Part shown: positions 24,270-33,177 of the stretch, piece after piece | How positions within the stretch are numbered: the stretch's first letter is position 1 | How the letters are laid out: every line of letters begins with the position of its first letter | Assembly (NCBI GenBank): GCA_030833685.1 | Contig: JAURGS010000002.1 | Span: 1-34,237, forward strand | From: Rhodoferax sp. | Lineage (GTDB): Bacteria > Pseudomonadota > Gammaproteobacteria > Burkholderiales > Burkholderiaceae_C | Length of the DNA: 34,237 bases | Direction of reading: 5' to 3' | Notes under the pieces: model-generated | The model's input: only the letters and a program-made list of their open reading frames with translations | Database searches by the model: none | What the model was told of the DNA's origin: nothing | Made by a program: the position numbers and the translations under genes

Positions 24270-25997
24270 TTACTTCTTTTTGGCAGCTTGAGGATTCAAG
24301 CTGGTGATACGCCCGCTCTCGGTACCCGCCGTCTCATCAATCACAGCATTGATCAGAGTGGGCTTGCGCGAACGGAAGGCCTCGTCGATGCCCGCTCTGA
24401 GCTCAGCGGGTGTGGTTGCGTGAACGCCCACACCACCGAAGGCTTGCATCATCATGTCGTAGCGCGCGCCCTTGACGAAAACCGTTGGCGCCACATCTGC
24501 GCCGCCTGTCGGGTTGACGTCTGTGCCCTTGTACACGCCATTATTGTTCATCACAACGATACACACCGGCAGGTTGTAGCGACAGACCGTCTCCACCTCC
24601 ATGCCAGAGAAACCGAATGCGCTGTCACCTTCCACGGCCAGAACCTGCTCTCCAGTGACCACAGCCGCAGCGACAGAAAAGCCCATGCCGATGCCCATGA
24701 TGCCCCAGGTGCCCACGTCCAGACGCTTGCGGGGTTTGTACATGTCGACGATCGAGCGCGTGAAATCCAATGCGTTTGCACCCTCGTTAACCAAAATGGT
24801 GTCCTGGTGCTGACGCATCACGTCCTTGACCACGGCCAAGGCGCTGTGAAAGTTCATCGGCGTCGGGTTCTTGGCCAGGGTGTCGGCCATCTTGGCAATG
24901 TTCTTGCCGGTGCGCTCAGAGATCGCCTGCGTCCATTCAGCCGGCGGCTTGGCCCAGTTGTTGCCCATGGCATCCAAGAGCGCAGACACACAGGACCCGA
25001 TGTCGCCAATCACAGGCGCGTCGATCGCCACGTTGCTGTCAGCCTCGATCGGCGAGATATCAACCTGAATGTATTTTTGAGCGCCCCAGGCTTTGTGGTT
25101 GGCGCCACCCCAGGTCTTGCCTTTGCCATGCGACAGCAGCCAGTTCAGGCGTGCGCCAATCAAGAGCACCACGTCCGCTTCGGGCAGCACGAACGAGCGG
25201 GCCGCAGCAGCAGACTGCGCATGGTTGTCAGGCAAGATGCCTTTGGCCATGGACATGGGCAAATACGGAATGCCCGATTTCTCCACCAAGGTACGGATGG
25301 CCTCATCCGCCTGCGCATAAGCTGCGCCCTTGCCCAGCAGAATCAAGGGCTTCTTGGCGCCTTTGAGCAAATCAATGGCGCGCTGCACAGCGTCGCCCCC
25401 TGGGATCTGTTTGGGCGCCGGATCGACCACCTTGATCAGCGACGCACGCCCAGCCTGCAGCGGCATGCTTTGGGCAAACAGCTTGGCCGGCAGATCCAGG
25501 TAAACACCACCCGGTCGCCCCGATACCGCCGAGCGAATCGCGCGGGCCACACCCACACCAATATCCTCCGCATTCAATACCCGGTAAGCCGCCTTGCACA
25601 AGGGCTTGGCGATCGCCAACTGGTCCATTTCCTCGTAATCACCCTGCTGCAGGTCCACGATTTCGCGCTCAGAGGAGCCGCTAATCAGGATCATGGGAAA
25701 GCAGTTGGTGGTGGCGTTCGCCAGCGCGGTCAGGCCATTCAAAAAGCCAGGCGCCGACACCGTCAGGCAAATGCCTGGCTTTTGGGTCAGAAAACCGGCG
25801 GCCGCAGCGGCATTGCCCGCATGCTGTTCGTGCCGGAAAGAAATCACCCGCAGACCTTCGGCTTGCGCCATGCGGGTCAGGTCGGTGATCGGAATACCGG
25901 GCAGGCCAAAAATGGAGTCAATACCATTGAGCTTGAGCGCCTCAATCAGCAAGTGGAAACCATCAATGGTTTCAGTCGATTCTTGAATTTCAGACAT
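24270..25997 (-). CDS. oxc: Oxalyl-CoA decarboxylase
   Basis: Oxc is a thiamine-diphosphate enzyme that converts oxalyl-CoA to formyl-CoA and CO2. From ATG 25997 (MSEIQESTET) the product is 574 residues; E. coli Oxc has 564. The catalytic Glu is E57 in FRHEQHAGNAAAAAGF, and ICLTVSAPGFLNGLTALANAT and ISGSSEREIVDLQQGDYEEMDQ are strong family matches. The ThDP-Mg motif is EGDSAFGFSGMEVETVCRYN with NN following. The frame is open to 26117, but that part overlaps the predicted promoter and has no homology. It is first in the oxc-frc2-PAS-frc1-fdhB-fdhA series. Confidence 0.96.
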   Translation of the reverse strand: MSEIQESTETIDGFHLLIEALKLNGIDSIFGLPGIPITDLTRMAQAEGLRVISFRHEQHAGNAAAAAGFLTQKPGICLTVSAPGFLNGLTALANATTNCFPMILISGSSEREIVDLQQGDYEEMDQLAIAKPLCKAAYRVLNAEDIGVGVARAIRSAVSGRPGGVYLDLPAKLFAQSMPLQAGRASLIKVVDPAPKQIPGGDAVQRAIDLLKGAKKPLILLGKGAAYAQADEAIRTLVEKSGIPYLPMSMAKGILPDNHAQSAAAARSFVLPEADVVLLIGARLNWLLSHGKGKTWGGANHKAWGAQKYIQVDISPIEADSNVAIDAPVIGDIGSCVSALLDAMGNNWAKPPAEWTQAISERTGKNIAKMADTLAKNPTPMNFHSALAVVKDVMRQHQDTILVNEGANALDFTRSIVDMYKPRKRLDVGTWGIMGIGMGFSVAAAVVTGEQVLAVEGDSAFGFSGMEVETVCRYNLPVCIVVMNNNGVYKGTDVNPTGGADVAPTVFVKGARYDMMMQAFGGVGVHATTPAELRAGIDEAFRSRKPTLINAVIDETAGTESGRITSLNPQAAKKK

Positions 25998-26115
25998 AGG
26001 TTTCAAACCATGAGTTATGGGGTAGTGGCCCAAGGCCCTGAGCCTGTTTCGAGCCGCTGGTTGTCGCGCCAAGACGGGTGTTCGGTGTGTGAGCCACACT
26101 GACGCGACAGGCCAC

Positions 26116-26121
26116 ATTATC
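26116..26121 (-). promoter_or_regulatory. Predicted -10 box of the oxc promoter
   Basis: GATAAT on the minus strand matches five of six positions of TATAAT. It starts exactly 22 nt downstream of the FNR-type palindrome. With transcription starting at about 26109 the palindrome is centred at -41.5, the class II activator geometry of FNR/CRP promoters, and the leader to the oxc ATG would be about 112 nt. There is no good -35 box, as expected for an activator-dependent promoter. Confidence 0.6.
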
Positions 26122-26143
26122 CAAAGGGTGCGGCAAGCAGGCG

Positions 26144-26157
26144 TTGACCGCAGTCAA
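26144..26157. promoter_or_regulatory. FNR-type palindrome upstream of oxc
   Basis: TTGACCGCAGTCAA, identical over 16 nt (26143-26158) to the site upstream of tctC. It is a TTGA-N6-TCAA inverted repeat, suited to a Crp/Fnr protein with FNR-like recognition residues. It lies 147 nt from the oxc ATG and at -41.5 relative to the predicted start. Confidence 0.78.
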
Positions 26158-26462
26158 TTTTCAAAAAAAAGCCGCATAAACAATTACTTACAGCATTTCC
26201 AGGCTAGCAGGGGTAATTAAAGGCCATGGCTGCGCCTGCAAAACGGGTAACGCCGGCCTTGGCTTGCTCGCCAGCGCACGTTGGCCAGAGAGTGCGTGGC
26301 AACCGGGCTACCAAAGGCTGTGGATAAGCCCTGAATAGGCTGCGATTAAGTCGGCGCTTTTGGGGCATAAGTGCAAAACAAGCTGTGCACACCATGGGGG
26401 TCCCCCACCCCTATCCACGTGGTTTGGCCGGTTGCTGGGGATGTCGGTTGCTGGGTACTAAG

Positions 26463-26984
26463 ATGCGCATCATGCAGCTACCCCAAGCCCAAACACCCAA
26501 GCCCCTGCAGTCTGTGCTTTTTGTCTGCATGGGCAATATCTGTCGCAGCCCAAGCGCGCACGGGGTTTTTCGCGACAAACTTCGCGCGCACGGCTTGGAA
26601 CACCTGGTGAAAGTGGACTCCGCGGGAACCCACAGCTACCACAGGGGTGAGCCGCCCGACCCCCGTTCCCAGCGCCACGCCGCCGCGCGGGGCTACGACC
26701 TTTCAGACCTGCGCTCCAGGCCACTGCATGAGGATGATTTCAAGCGATTCGACTTGATTCTGGTGATGGACTGGGACAACCTGGCCCTGACCCAGCAACG
26801 TTGCCCCAAGCCTGAGGAGCACAAAATTCGGCGCCTGAGCGAGTTCAGTCAGAGACACAACAGCACCGTCATTCCAGACCCTTACAGCGGCGGCACTGAC
26901 GGGTTCGAACGGGTGCTGGACCTGATTGAAGACGCGTGCGACGGACTGCTGCGCCACATTCAGAACAAGCAGCGGGCCGACTAA
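26463..26984 (+). CDS. Low-molecular-weight protein tyrosine phosphatase
   Basis: The 174-residue product from ATG 26463 (MRIMQLPQ; a second ATG lies at 26472) carries the phosphate-binding loop VCMGNICRSPSA with nucleophile C22 and R28. The acid/base residue is D139 in IPDPYSGG. A C-X5-R loop followed by a distal DP is the low-molecular-weight phosphatase plan; the family also includes arsenate-reductase-like members, but this wording fits a tyrosine phosphatase. It is alone on the plus strand, divergent from oxc and convergent with the acyltransferase gene 18 nt away. Confidence 0.92.
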   Translation: MRIMQLPQAQTPKPLQSVLFVCMGNICRSPSAHGVFRDKLRAHGLEHLVKVDSAGTHSYHRGEPPDPRSQRHAAARGYDLSDLRSRPLHEDDFKRFDLILVMDWDNLALTQQRCPKPEEHKIRRLSEFSQRHNSTVIPDPYSGGTDGFERVLDLIEDACDGLLRHIQNKQRAD

Positions 26985-27002
26985 GCTTGGTAACCGCTGC
27001 GC

Positions 27003-27752
27003 TCAAGTCCGGGTAAGCAACCAGACCAGGCCCGCCAACGAGCCCAGCAGCACCGGCTGGTGCAACATGTAGTAAGACAAGCTCCAGCGGCCCAAGGCGC
27101 TTAGCCAAGGCCAGGGCCGCATGGCGGCCAGCCAGGCAAGCCGATTCGATCGAATCAGCCATTGGGCGCTAGCTGCGCCCCACCACATGACAGCAAGCCA
27201 GGGCAAAACGGGCGCGTAATCCTCGGTGATCGGTTTCTGGGTTATCAGGCCAAGCCAGTTCAGTGCGGGCGAATTCATCCAGCCCACCACACCGACCGAC
27301 AAGACCTGATTGGCCAAGGCTTCAAAAACGGGCTTTGACAGCAGCGCTGCAACTGAAGCCAGCCAAAGCCAGTGCCCCCAGGAAAGACTCCAACGCAGCA
27401 GGATCAGCATGATGGCTATGCCGTGCAGGATTCCAAAATAAATCCAGCTTTGGGAAAACATCAACCACGAGCCCAAACTCACCAAGGCTGCACAAGCGGC
27501 CACCTGCGCCCAACGACGCCAAAACCGCTGGGCATTTTGTCCATGCGCATGCCCCCAGGCCTGTGCGAACCCAGCGCAAAACAAAAACAAGCTGACGATC
27601 AGCGTGCGCTGCCAAGTCCAAAAGGGGTCGGCGTAAAAATCCTGACGCCACAGCCCAAAATAATTCAGGTCAAAACAAAAGTGGTACAGCGTCATCCACA
27701 GCATGGCCAAACCACGCAGGGCGTCCAGCACCTCAAGTCTGTTGCTTGCCAT
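27003..27752 (-). CDS. Membrane protein of the HGSNAT-catalytic (DUF1624) family
   Basis: The 249-residue polytopic protein begins RLEVLDALRGLAMLWMTLYHFCFDLNYFG, the R-x-x-D-x-x-R-G start and the Y-H histidine typical of the heparan-alpha-glucosaminide N-acetyltransferase catalytic domain. About seven hydrophobic helices follow, with SYYMLHQPVLLG near the end. Bacterial members are presumed membrane acyltransferases acting on an unknown sugar or envelope substrate. It follows the first stand-alone Hpt gene by 108 nt in the same direction. Confidence 0.82.
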   Translation of the reverse strand: MASNRLEVLDALRGLAMLWMTLYHFCFDLNYFGLWRQDFYADPFWTWQRTLIVSLFLFCAGFAQAWGHAHGQNAQRFWRRWAQVAACAALVSLGSWLMFSQSWIYFGILHGIAIMLILLRWSLSWGHWLWLASVAALLSKPVFEALANQVLSVGVVGWMNSPALNWLGLITQKPITEDYAPVLPWLAVMWWGAASAQWLIRSNRLAWLAAMRPWPWLSALGRWSLSYYMLHQPVLLGSLAGLVWLLTRT

Positions 27753-27860
27753 GTCCGCAGTTTAGACTTTGGGCCAAGCCCCAGCCCTGTCTGCAGCCAA
27801 GGGACGCAAAACACCCAGGCCAGGGCAAGGGCAACAAGCGCCAGATGTCGCCAAAGAAAT

Positions 27861-28235
27861 TTAAATGTCCCGGGTGGGATCAAAGCCCGCTTGGCGCAAA
27901 TCCCGTAGGTTGTTGCGCACCGCGCTCAGCAAGTCGTTGGTGAGTTCGTCCGAAGACTTCCGCGTCACGCGCAAATCGTCACACAACCGCCGCGCTTGCT
28001 GGCTGGTCTGTGTGGCACCACACATGCCCGCAGACCCAATCAAAGAGTGGGTAAGCCTCTCAATGGCCAGCAGATCGCCGCCCTGCTTGGCCTGAGCAAA
28101 TCGAAGCTCAAATTCAATGAGCTCCTGCATGAATATATGCAAGGTTTTATTCAGACCGGCGGCATCCGATCTGAACAGCAAGCGCAGATCCGCTAATTCA
28201 AAGCTCGTTAATTTGTGACTGTCGGCGGTGTTCAT
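27861..28235 (-). CDS. Stand-alone Hpt (histidine phosphotransfer) protein, copy A
   Basis: The 124-residue protein is a single Hpt domain. The phospho-accepting histidine is H63 in RLTHSLIGSAGMCGA, and the preceding helix is DLRLLFRSDAAGLNKTL. It is close in sequence to copy B (32680-33045), starting MNTADSHKLTSFELADL against MNAADSQKLRSFDLAQL with the histidine at residue 63 in both, and to the C-terminal Hpt of the hybrid kinase. It is likely to exchange phosphate with the kinase receiver domain or with a response regulator outside the window. Confidence 0.87.
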   Translation of the reverse strand: MNTADSHKLTSFELADLRLLFRSDAAGLNKTLHIFMQELIEFELRFAQAKQGGDLLAIERLTHSLIGSAGMCGATQTSQQARRLCDDLRVTRKSSDELTNDLLSAVRNNLRDLRQAGFDPTRDI

Positions 28236-28407
28236 TGTCTACATCAAGGCTAACTAGAAAAATCAGGTGGTTACCCCGTGCGCCGCAATTCGCTTGGATT
28301 ACGCTGGGCCTGAAATAGCGAAAAAATCATCATCAACGATCCGATCACCCAAAACCGGCACAAAATCAAAGCCTGAGCCATGCCTCGATCAGCGCCTTGC
28401 CATTGCC

Positions 28408-31400
28408 CTAGGCGGGATAAAGATGGTTCGCACGCAGGGCTTGCAAACTGGCGCCAACCTGATCGAGCAACGCACGCTTGAGCTCCTCGGTCAAGGCCTC
28501 GCCGCCGCGCAAGGCATCGCAGGTCGATCGCGCTAATTTGCACACGGCTTTATCTCCACAATTCCCCGATGAACCAATCAGGCTGTGGGCCAGCTTCTCC
28601 ATCTCCTCCATGGGGGTTTCAGCCCGGATAGCCTGTTGCCAGTTTTGCTGCCAGACCGCGAGTTCATCGCCGTACATTTTCAAAAGTTCGCGCAGACCAT
28701 CAAGGTCACTGCCAAACAAAAGCTTGAGGTCGGCAAGATCAAACCCTTCTATGTCAAAAGTTGGCGTCTTGGACTCAGTGCTGGTTTTCGCTTCTCGGCT
28801 CTGGGCCTCAACGCGCACAGTGTGATCCAAACCGGGCTTGGCATATCGGTGCAATACGTCCGCCAGGGCAGCAACATTCAGGGGCTTGACGATAAACCCG
28901 TTCATACCCGCCGACAGCGCCGCATCGCGATCTTCACCGTAAGCCGCAGCTGTGAGCGCAACAATTGGAATAGCCTGAGTCCGGTGGCTTGAGCGGATCT
29001 TGCGGGTTGCCTCAAGTCCGCCCATTTCCGGCATGTGCAAGTCCATCAAAACCAAATCGATGGCAGGCTGGCTCAAGTCCGCCAGACGTTCGATGCTGGC
29101 GCGACCACTGTCCACCAGTTCAGCCTGAACACCCAAATCCTCCAGCATGCGTGCAACCACCAAACGGTTGAGTTGGTTGTCGTCAACCACCAGCACGCGA
29201 AACTTCCCACCAAACAAGCGCGCGCCGGCGTCCACAGCACGGCCCATTTCATCGGCCACGATCACCGCATCCGAAGCCACTTCGCGCTCAAGCCCTTTAT
29301 CAGTGCGGTTCATCGGCAACTCAAACCAGAACATCGATCCGCCATCTGGGCTTGACTGCATGCCGATGGTCCCACCCATCAAGGTCACCAGCTGCTTACA
29401 TATGCTCAAGCCAAGGCCAGTGCCACCGAAGCGCCGCTTGATTGAAGTATCGGCCTGGGTAAAGCGATCAAAAATAGTGCTCACCGCATCCTCAGGAACC
29501 CCGATTCCGGTATCGAGACACTCCACGCGCAACCCCGGCACTCCACCATCCAAATCCACCGGCATGATGCGCAACTTGACCGAGCCAGTCTGGGTGAATT
29601 TGATCGCGTTGCCAACAAAGTTGTCCATGACCTGGCGCAGTTTGCCTACATCGCCGTCATAGACTGAGGCGCAATCAGGCGACACATCCAACAACAAGTC
29701 CAGGCCCTTGACCTCGGCCGATCGTCGGTGAAGATCAGTCACCGATTTACCCATGAGCCTGACCGAAACGGGCTCGATTCGCAGCTGGCTATGGCCCGCC
29801 TCTAAGGAGGAAAAATCCAAAATGTCGTTGAGGGTGCGCATCAGGCCATTCGACGCCTGCGATATTGCCAGCAAATCTTCTCTTTGTCGCTCGGTCAGCT
29901 TGGTCTTCAACACGCCTGGGAGCAGGCCGATGATCGCATTCATGGGGGTTCGAAGCTCATGGCTCATCACCGCCAAAAACTCGCTCTTGGCTCGATCGGC
30001 TGACAGTGCGGCGTCCTTGGCCTGCTCGATCGCACGACGGGCCTCCATCTCAACCGAGATGTCACGCAGAACGCACAAGGTTTGCCCGCCAGCTTGACCT
30101 TCGATCCTGGAAACCGACAGATCGACCGGAACCTCCGTCGCGTCAGCGCGTTGCAGCAGCAACTGGTAGCGGCCAGTCGGCAATTGCCCAGGATGCGCGT
30201 CAAAAAAAGCCCTGATGCGCTCATCCGGGTCCGCTTGGGTCGAGTGGGCACGCAGAGTCTCAAAGAGAGGCTTGCCCGAGAGTTGCTCCAAGGACCAACC
30301 CCCAAGCGCTTGCGCTGCTGGGTTGCATTCCAAAAGTGCGCCATTGGAGTCCAACAAGACGATGCCGTCGGTGGCCGCTGACATTACTGTTTGGAACCGG
30401 TCCAGGCTGGCCCGTAATTCGGTGACATCCTGAATCGTTCCATACTCCACGCTGCCGCCACCGGGCTGTGTGATGAACCGTCCTGAGAGCCACACACTCT
30501 TGACATGGGAGCCCAAATTCAGACGCACCGTCACATCCCATTCTCCGCGATCGTAGGCACCACGCACAGAACGGTCGAAAGACGCGACATCGTCCGGATG
30601 AACCAGTGCACGCAGATCCTGCCAGCCCATGTCTGGGGTCAGTGGACGCTGCAGAATATTTCGCACCTCGTTTGAAAACTCCAAACCCAGGTGCGGCTTG
30701 CGGGTCCAGGTGCCGATCTTTGCGGCAGCTTGCGAGCGCTCAATCTCGTCCTGTCGCTCTGCAAGCCTCCCCGTTTTTTCTTGAACCTCAGAGACAACAA
30801 GCATATGTCGTCCAGAGATCATCAAAAAAATCATTTGAAGCAGGATCGCAGCAAGCAAAACCAATAGCGGCGCCCAAATTCCAAAAAAACTGGCACCCTC
30901 AGACCCAGTGGGTACTCCGCTCACCGTAAGCCGCCAGTACTGGTCGAAAAACGGCAACTCCACATCGGCTACAAAAGACCCCGACAAGGTGCCTTGAGAG
31001 CCAGCCGTCGCAACAGGCTCGGAAGCACCCTGGGGAAAGAGTTCGACCCTCAAGCCGTTGCGCTCAAGCGCTAAGAGTGCGGTCTCCAACATGGGCTGAA
31101 GTCGAACGACCGCAACGCTAAAACCCATCAAACTCTGGGATGTCGGAGCACCGGTCAACTGACCGGATTTCACGATCGGCTCCAACACCAGAACCCCACG
31201 CTGATTGTCCTGAACCAAGCGAATCGGCTTTGTCACGGAGGTGTCTTGTCTGAGGATCGCCGCCTCAATGGCAGCACGGCGAACCGGATCAGAGCCAATG
31301 TCAAAACCCACGGCCCCCTCGTTGCCAACCAGCGGCGCGATGTAGGTCACCGGAACGTAGTTGGGTTGGTCAGGCTGCGCCGGGCCAACGCCACTGGGTC

Positions 31401-32361
31401 CGCGCGCCTTGATGATGAATGGGCGTCCCAGCGATTTACTCATTCTGGCCTCAAACGCCACGCGTTCAGCGCTCGTCACAAACGCGTTAAACGACAGCGC
31501 CGCAACATCCTTGTTCGCACCCAGCACTGACTCGGTAAACTCGCCAAACTGTTGGTAGCTAAGACCTGGATTCAACAAAAACCAGGTACGCAAAGACTCC
31601 AGCATCGTCTCATGCGCCTTTAACCTCGCCACCAAACTGGTTTTTACCGCCGAGGCTGCCTCCCGCAAGGAGTCGGCACGGGCTTTGCGATCGGCATGCC
31701 CAATGCCAACCATGACCAGGCCCAGCAAGGGGGGCAAAATGACGAGGGTGGCGAGGGAAAAGTCGCCAAACATCCGCTTGGAAGGATTTGGTCGCAGCAT
31801 CCAGCGCAAGAGCGGCGGCGCGATCAGCACCAAGCCCAGGACATCGCCTATCCACCAGTCCCGCCAGACATCGAAAAATTGATTCCCGCCAACCAGATCA
31901 AAAAAGCTTAAAGCGCTAACCCCGACGGACGCAGAAATCAACCCAACGACCGGCAACATGACCAGTAAGGCAATGATTTCGCGCTCGGTGATCAACAGCA
32001 ACTGGCGAGGCCCCATCACCCACTTCGCGAGAAAAGCGCCTAGGAACGCCTGCGCCAGGACGCCGCATACGATCAACAGATTCATCACCAGCGACGCAGC
32101 GGAAAAATCCCTCAACCCGGTCTGGTAAAGCTGAAAGCCCAATACGCCCAGGGCAATGCCAGGCAGGACTCGTAAACCATGGACCAGCGCCATAGCCAGG
32201 GCCCAACCGGCGGCCGGAAAGAAGCTCAAGGCCACGCTCAGCGGCGCAACGGCCAGCGCAACCCCGATCGCAACAAGCAGGTACACCAGGCCTGCAATCA
32301 GATTGAGCTTAAGGTAGGAATACTGGGAAAAACGGGGAGAAGTTAATGCTGAATTTGACAT
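28408..32361 (-). CDS. Hybrid sensor histidine kinase: MASE1-CHASE-PAS-PAS-HisKA-HATPase-REC-Hpt
   Basis: The 1317-residue kinase has an N-terminal block of about eight membrane helices (15-210, MASE1-like), a periplasmic CHASE-type domain (about 225-470, with YVPVTYIAPLVGNEGAVGFD) and a further membrane helix (about 490-515). Two PAS domains follow (about 545-640 and 655-775), then HisKA with H801 in AVMSHELRTPMN and an ATPase domain (DNFVGNAIKFTQTG, GTGLGLSICKQLV). The receiver domain carries D1107 in LVLMDLHMPEMGG, and the C-terminal Hpt has H1259 in KLAHSLIGSSGNCG. All phosphorelay residues are present. The protein ends in TAG at 28408. Ligand and target are unknown. Two stand-alone Hpt genes flank it, in the same direction. 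Confidence 0.94.
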   Translation of the reverse strand: MSNSALTSPRFSQYSYLKLNLIAGLVYLLVAIGVALAVAPLSVALSFFPAAGWALAMALVHGLRVLPGIALGVLGFQLYQTGLRDFSAASLVMNLLIVCGVLAQAFLGAFLAKWVMGPRQLLLITEREIIALLVMLPVVGLISASVGVSALSFFDLVGGNQFFDVWRDWWIGDVLGLVLIAPPLLRWMLRPNPSKRMFGDFSLATLVILPPLLGLVMVGIGHADRKARADSLREAASAVKTSLVARLKAHETMLESLRTWFLLNPGLSYQQFGEFTESVLGANKDVAALSFNAFVTSAERVAFEARMSKSLGRPFIIKARGPSGVGPAQPDQPNYVPVTYIAPLVGNEGAVGFDIGSDPVRRAAIEAAILRQDTSVTKPIRLVQDNQRGVLVLEPIVKSGQLTGAPTSQSLMGFSVAVVRLQPMLETALLALERNGLRVELFPQGASEPVATAGSQGTLSGSFVADVELPFFDQYWRLTVSGVPTGSEGASFFGIWAPLLVLLAAILLQMIFLMISGRHMLVVSEVQEKTGRLAERQDEIERSQAAAKIGTWTRKPHLGLEFSNEVRNILQRPLTPDMGWQDLRALVHPDDVASFDRSVRGAYDRGEWDVTVRLNLGSHVKSVWLSGRFITQPGGGSVEYGTIQDVTELRASLDRFQTVMSAATDGIVLLDSNGALLECNPAAQALGGWSLEQLSGKPLFETLRAHSTQADPDERIRAFFDAHPGQLPTGRYQLLLQRADATEVPVDLSVSRIEGQAGGQTLCVLRDISVEMEARRAIEQAKDAALSADRAKSEFLAVMSHELRTPMNAIIGLLPGVLKTKLTERQREDLLAISQASNGLMRTLNDILDFSSLEAGHSQLRIEPVSVRLMGKSVTDLHRRSAEVKGLDLLLDVSPDCASVYDGDVGKLRQVMDNFVGNAIKFTQTGSVKLRIMPVDLDGGVPGLRVECLDTGIGVPEDAVSTIFDRFTQADTSIKRRFGGTGLGLSICKQLVTLMGGTIGMQSSPDGGSMFWFELPMNRTDKGLEREVASDAVIVADEMGRAVDAGARLFGGKFRVLVVDDNQLNRLVVARMLEDLGVQAELVDSGRASIERLADLSQPAIDLVLMDLHMPEMGGLEATRKIRSSHRTQAIPIVALTAAAYGEDRDAALSAGMNGFIVKPLNVAALADVLHRYAKPGLDHTVRVEAQSREAKTSTESKTPTFDIEGFDLADLKLLFGSDLDGLRELLKMYGDELAVWQQNWQQAIRAETPMEEMEKLAHSLIGSSGNCGDKAVCKLARSTCDALRGGEALTEELKRALLDQVGASLQALRANHLYPA

Positions 32362-32679
32362 TTGAGAATGCTAGGATCCGACCCAGTCGGCCAGCGGCAG
32401 CTGCTTGAGAGGTCGCAATCCTAAATGGTCCCGAGCCTGGCGCATAGTTCAATATTTGCACAGCTATCTATCTAAATAACAGATATTGAGTGTTTTCCCC
32501 TATATTTGGAGATATCGCACGCTGCTAAATAGAGGTATTGCACACAGTGACACATCAACTTGAAACCGTTGCGCTAGTTTCTCGCCGTCAGTGAACCCTG
32601 CGCTGCATCGCACAGCCGGACGGACTCTGGCCAGTGCTAACCGCCTGCGTACCAGAACATCCTGGGGCATGAAACTGCT
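32362..32679. promoter_or_regulatory. 318-nt region upstream of the hybrid kinase
   Basis: No gene is visible. The stretch 32445-32545 is notably A/T-rich against its surroundings (ATATTT and AGATAT runs) and is the likely promoter zone of the kinase, although I cannot assign -35/-10 boxes with confidence. At 32667-32685 GCATGAA and TTCATGC form a 7-bp hairpin overlapping the stop codon of the upstream Hpt gene. It has no T tract. Confidence 0.4.
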
Positions 32680-33045
32680 TCATGCAGTCAAAAACCCCGC
32701 TTGGCGCAAATCCTCCAGGTTGTGACGTACCGCGCCAATCAAGCCCTCGACAATTTCATCTGACATCGTCCCCGACAGGCGCAAATCGTCGCATAGCCGT
32801 TGCGCTAATTGACAGGTCTCTTCGGCACCAGACATGCCGCTAGGTCCGATCAAAGCGTGGGCGAGTTTGCCAATCGCAAGCTGGTCGCCCTCTTTTCTGC
32901 TTGCAACACAACGGCGCTCAAATTGGATCAAATCCTGCATCACAGAGCGCAGGATTTCATTCAATCCGGCTTCATCCGATTCAAAAATCGAACGTAACTG
33001 GGCTAAATCAAAGCTTCTTAATTTTTGACTGTCAGCTGCGTTCAT
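32680..33045 (-). CDS. Stand-alone Hpt (histidine phosphotransfer) protein, copy B
   Basis: From ATG 33045 the product is 121 residues, beginning MNAADSQKLRSFDLAQL exactly as copy A begins. This homology decides the start over the upstream in-frame ATG at 33090. H63 in KLAHALIGPSGMSGA is the phospho-accepting residue. The C-terminal NLEDLRQAGF matches NLRDLRQAGF of copy A, and 18 nt there are identical. The gene precedes the hybrid kinase in the same direction, so copies A and B bracket it. A recent duplication is the simplest reading. Confidence 0.86.
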   Translation of the reverse strand: MNAADSQKLRSFDLAQLRSIFESDEAGLNEILRSVMQDLIQFERRCVASRKEGDQLAIGKLAHALIGPSGMSGAEETCQLAQRLCDDLRLSGTMSDEIVEGLIGAVRHNLEDLRQAGFLTA

Positions 33046-33177
33046 CTTGCTGAGACGACGGTGTACGTGGTTTATATCGCGGATGGCCATTCGTTTGGCG
33101 CGTTCTCAATCCTAAAGGACGTCAAGGATTATGTTAATGACCTGATCGCGAAAACGTGACCAATGTGTGAACGCGTG

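Larger units (their letters stand above)
25998..26462. promoter_or_regulatory. 465-nt divergent region between oxc and the phosphatase gene
   Basis: No gene is supported here. The oxc-proximal half contains a GATAAT -10 box and the TTGACCGCAGTCAA palindrome, behind which (26158-26200) lies an A/T-rich stretch that on the minus strand would be just upstream of the operator. The phosphatase-proximal half holds an inverted repeat of GGGGG/CCCCC (26395-26407) and no promoter that I can defend. Confidence 0.6.

Noticed and set aside
24192..26102. A 636-codon open frame on the plus strand opposite oxc and the 5' end of frc2
   Set aside because: It runs opposite clear oxc coding sequence with strong family motifs. 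The translation is rich in His, Arg and Gln with no recognisable domain, as expected for a complementary-frame shadow in G+C-rich DNA.
26395..26407. TGGGGGTCCCCCA here and again at 121-133
   Set aside because: The second copy is inside ispD coding sequence and the two surroundings are unrelated. A short G/C palindrome of this kind recurs by chance.
28236..28407. 170-nt gap between Hpt copy A and the hybrid kinase, checked for a further Hpt remnant or promoter
   Set aside because: No Hpt-like translation, strong hairpin with T tract or convincing promoter hexamers could be read there.
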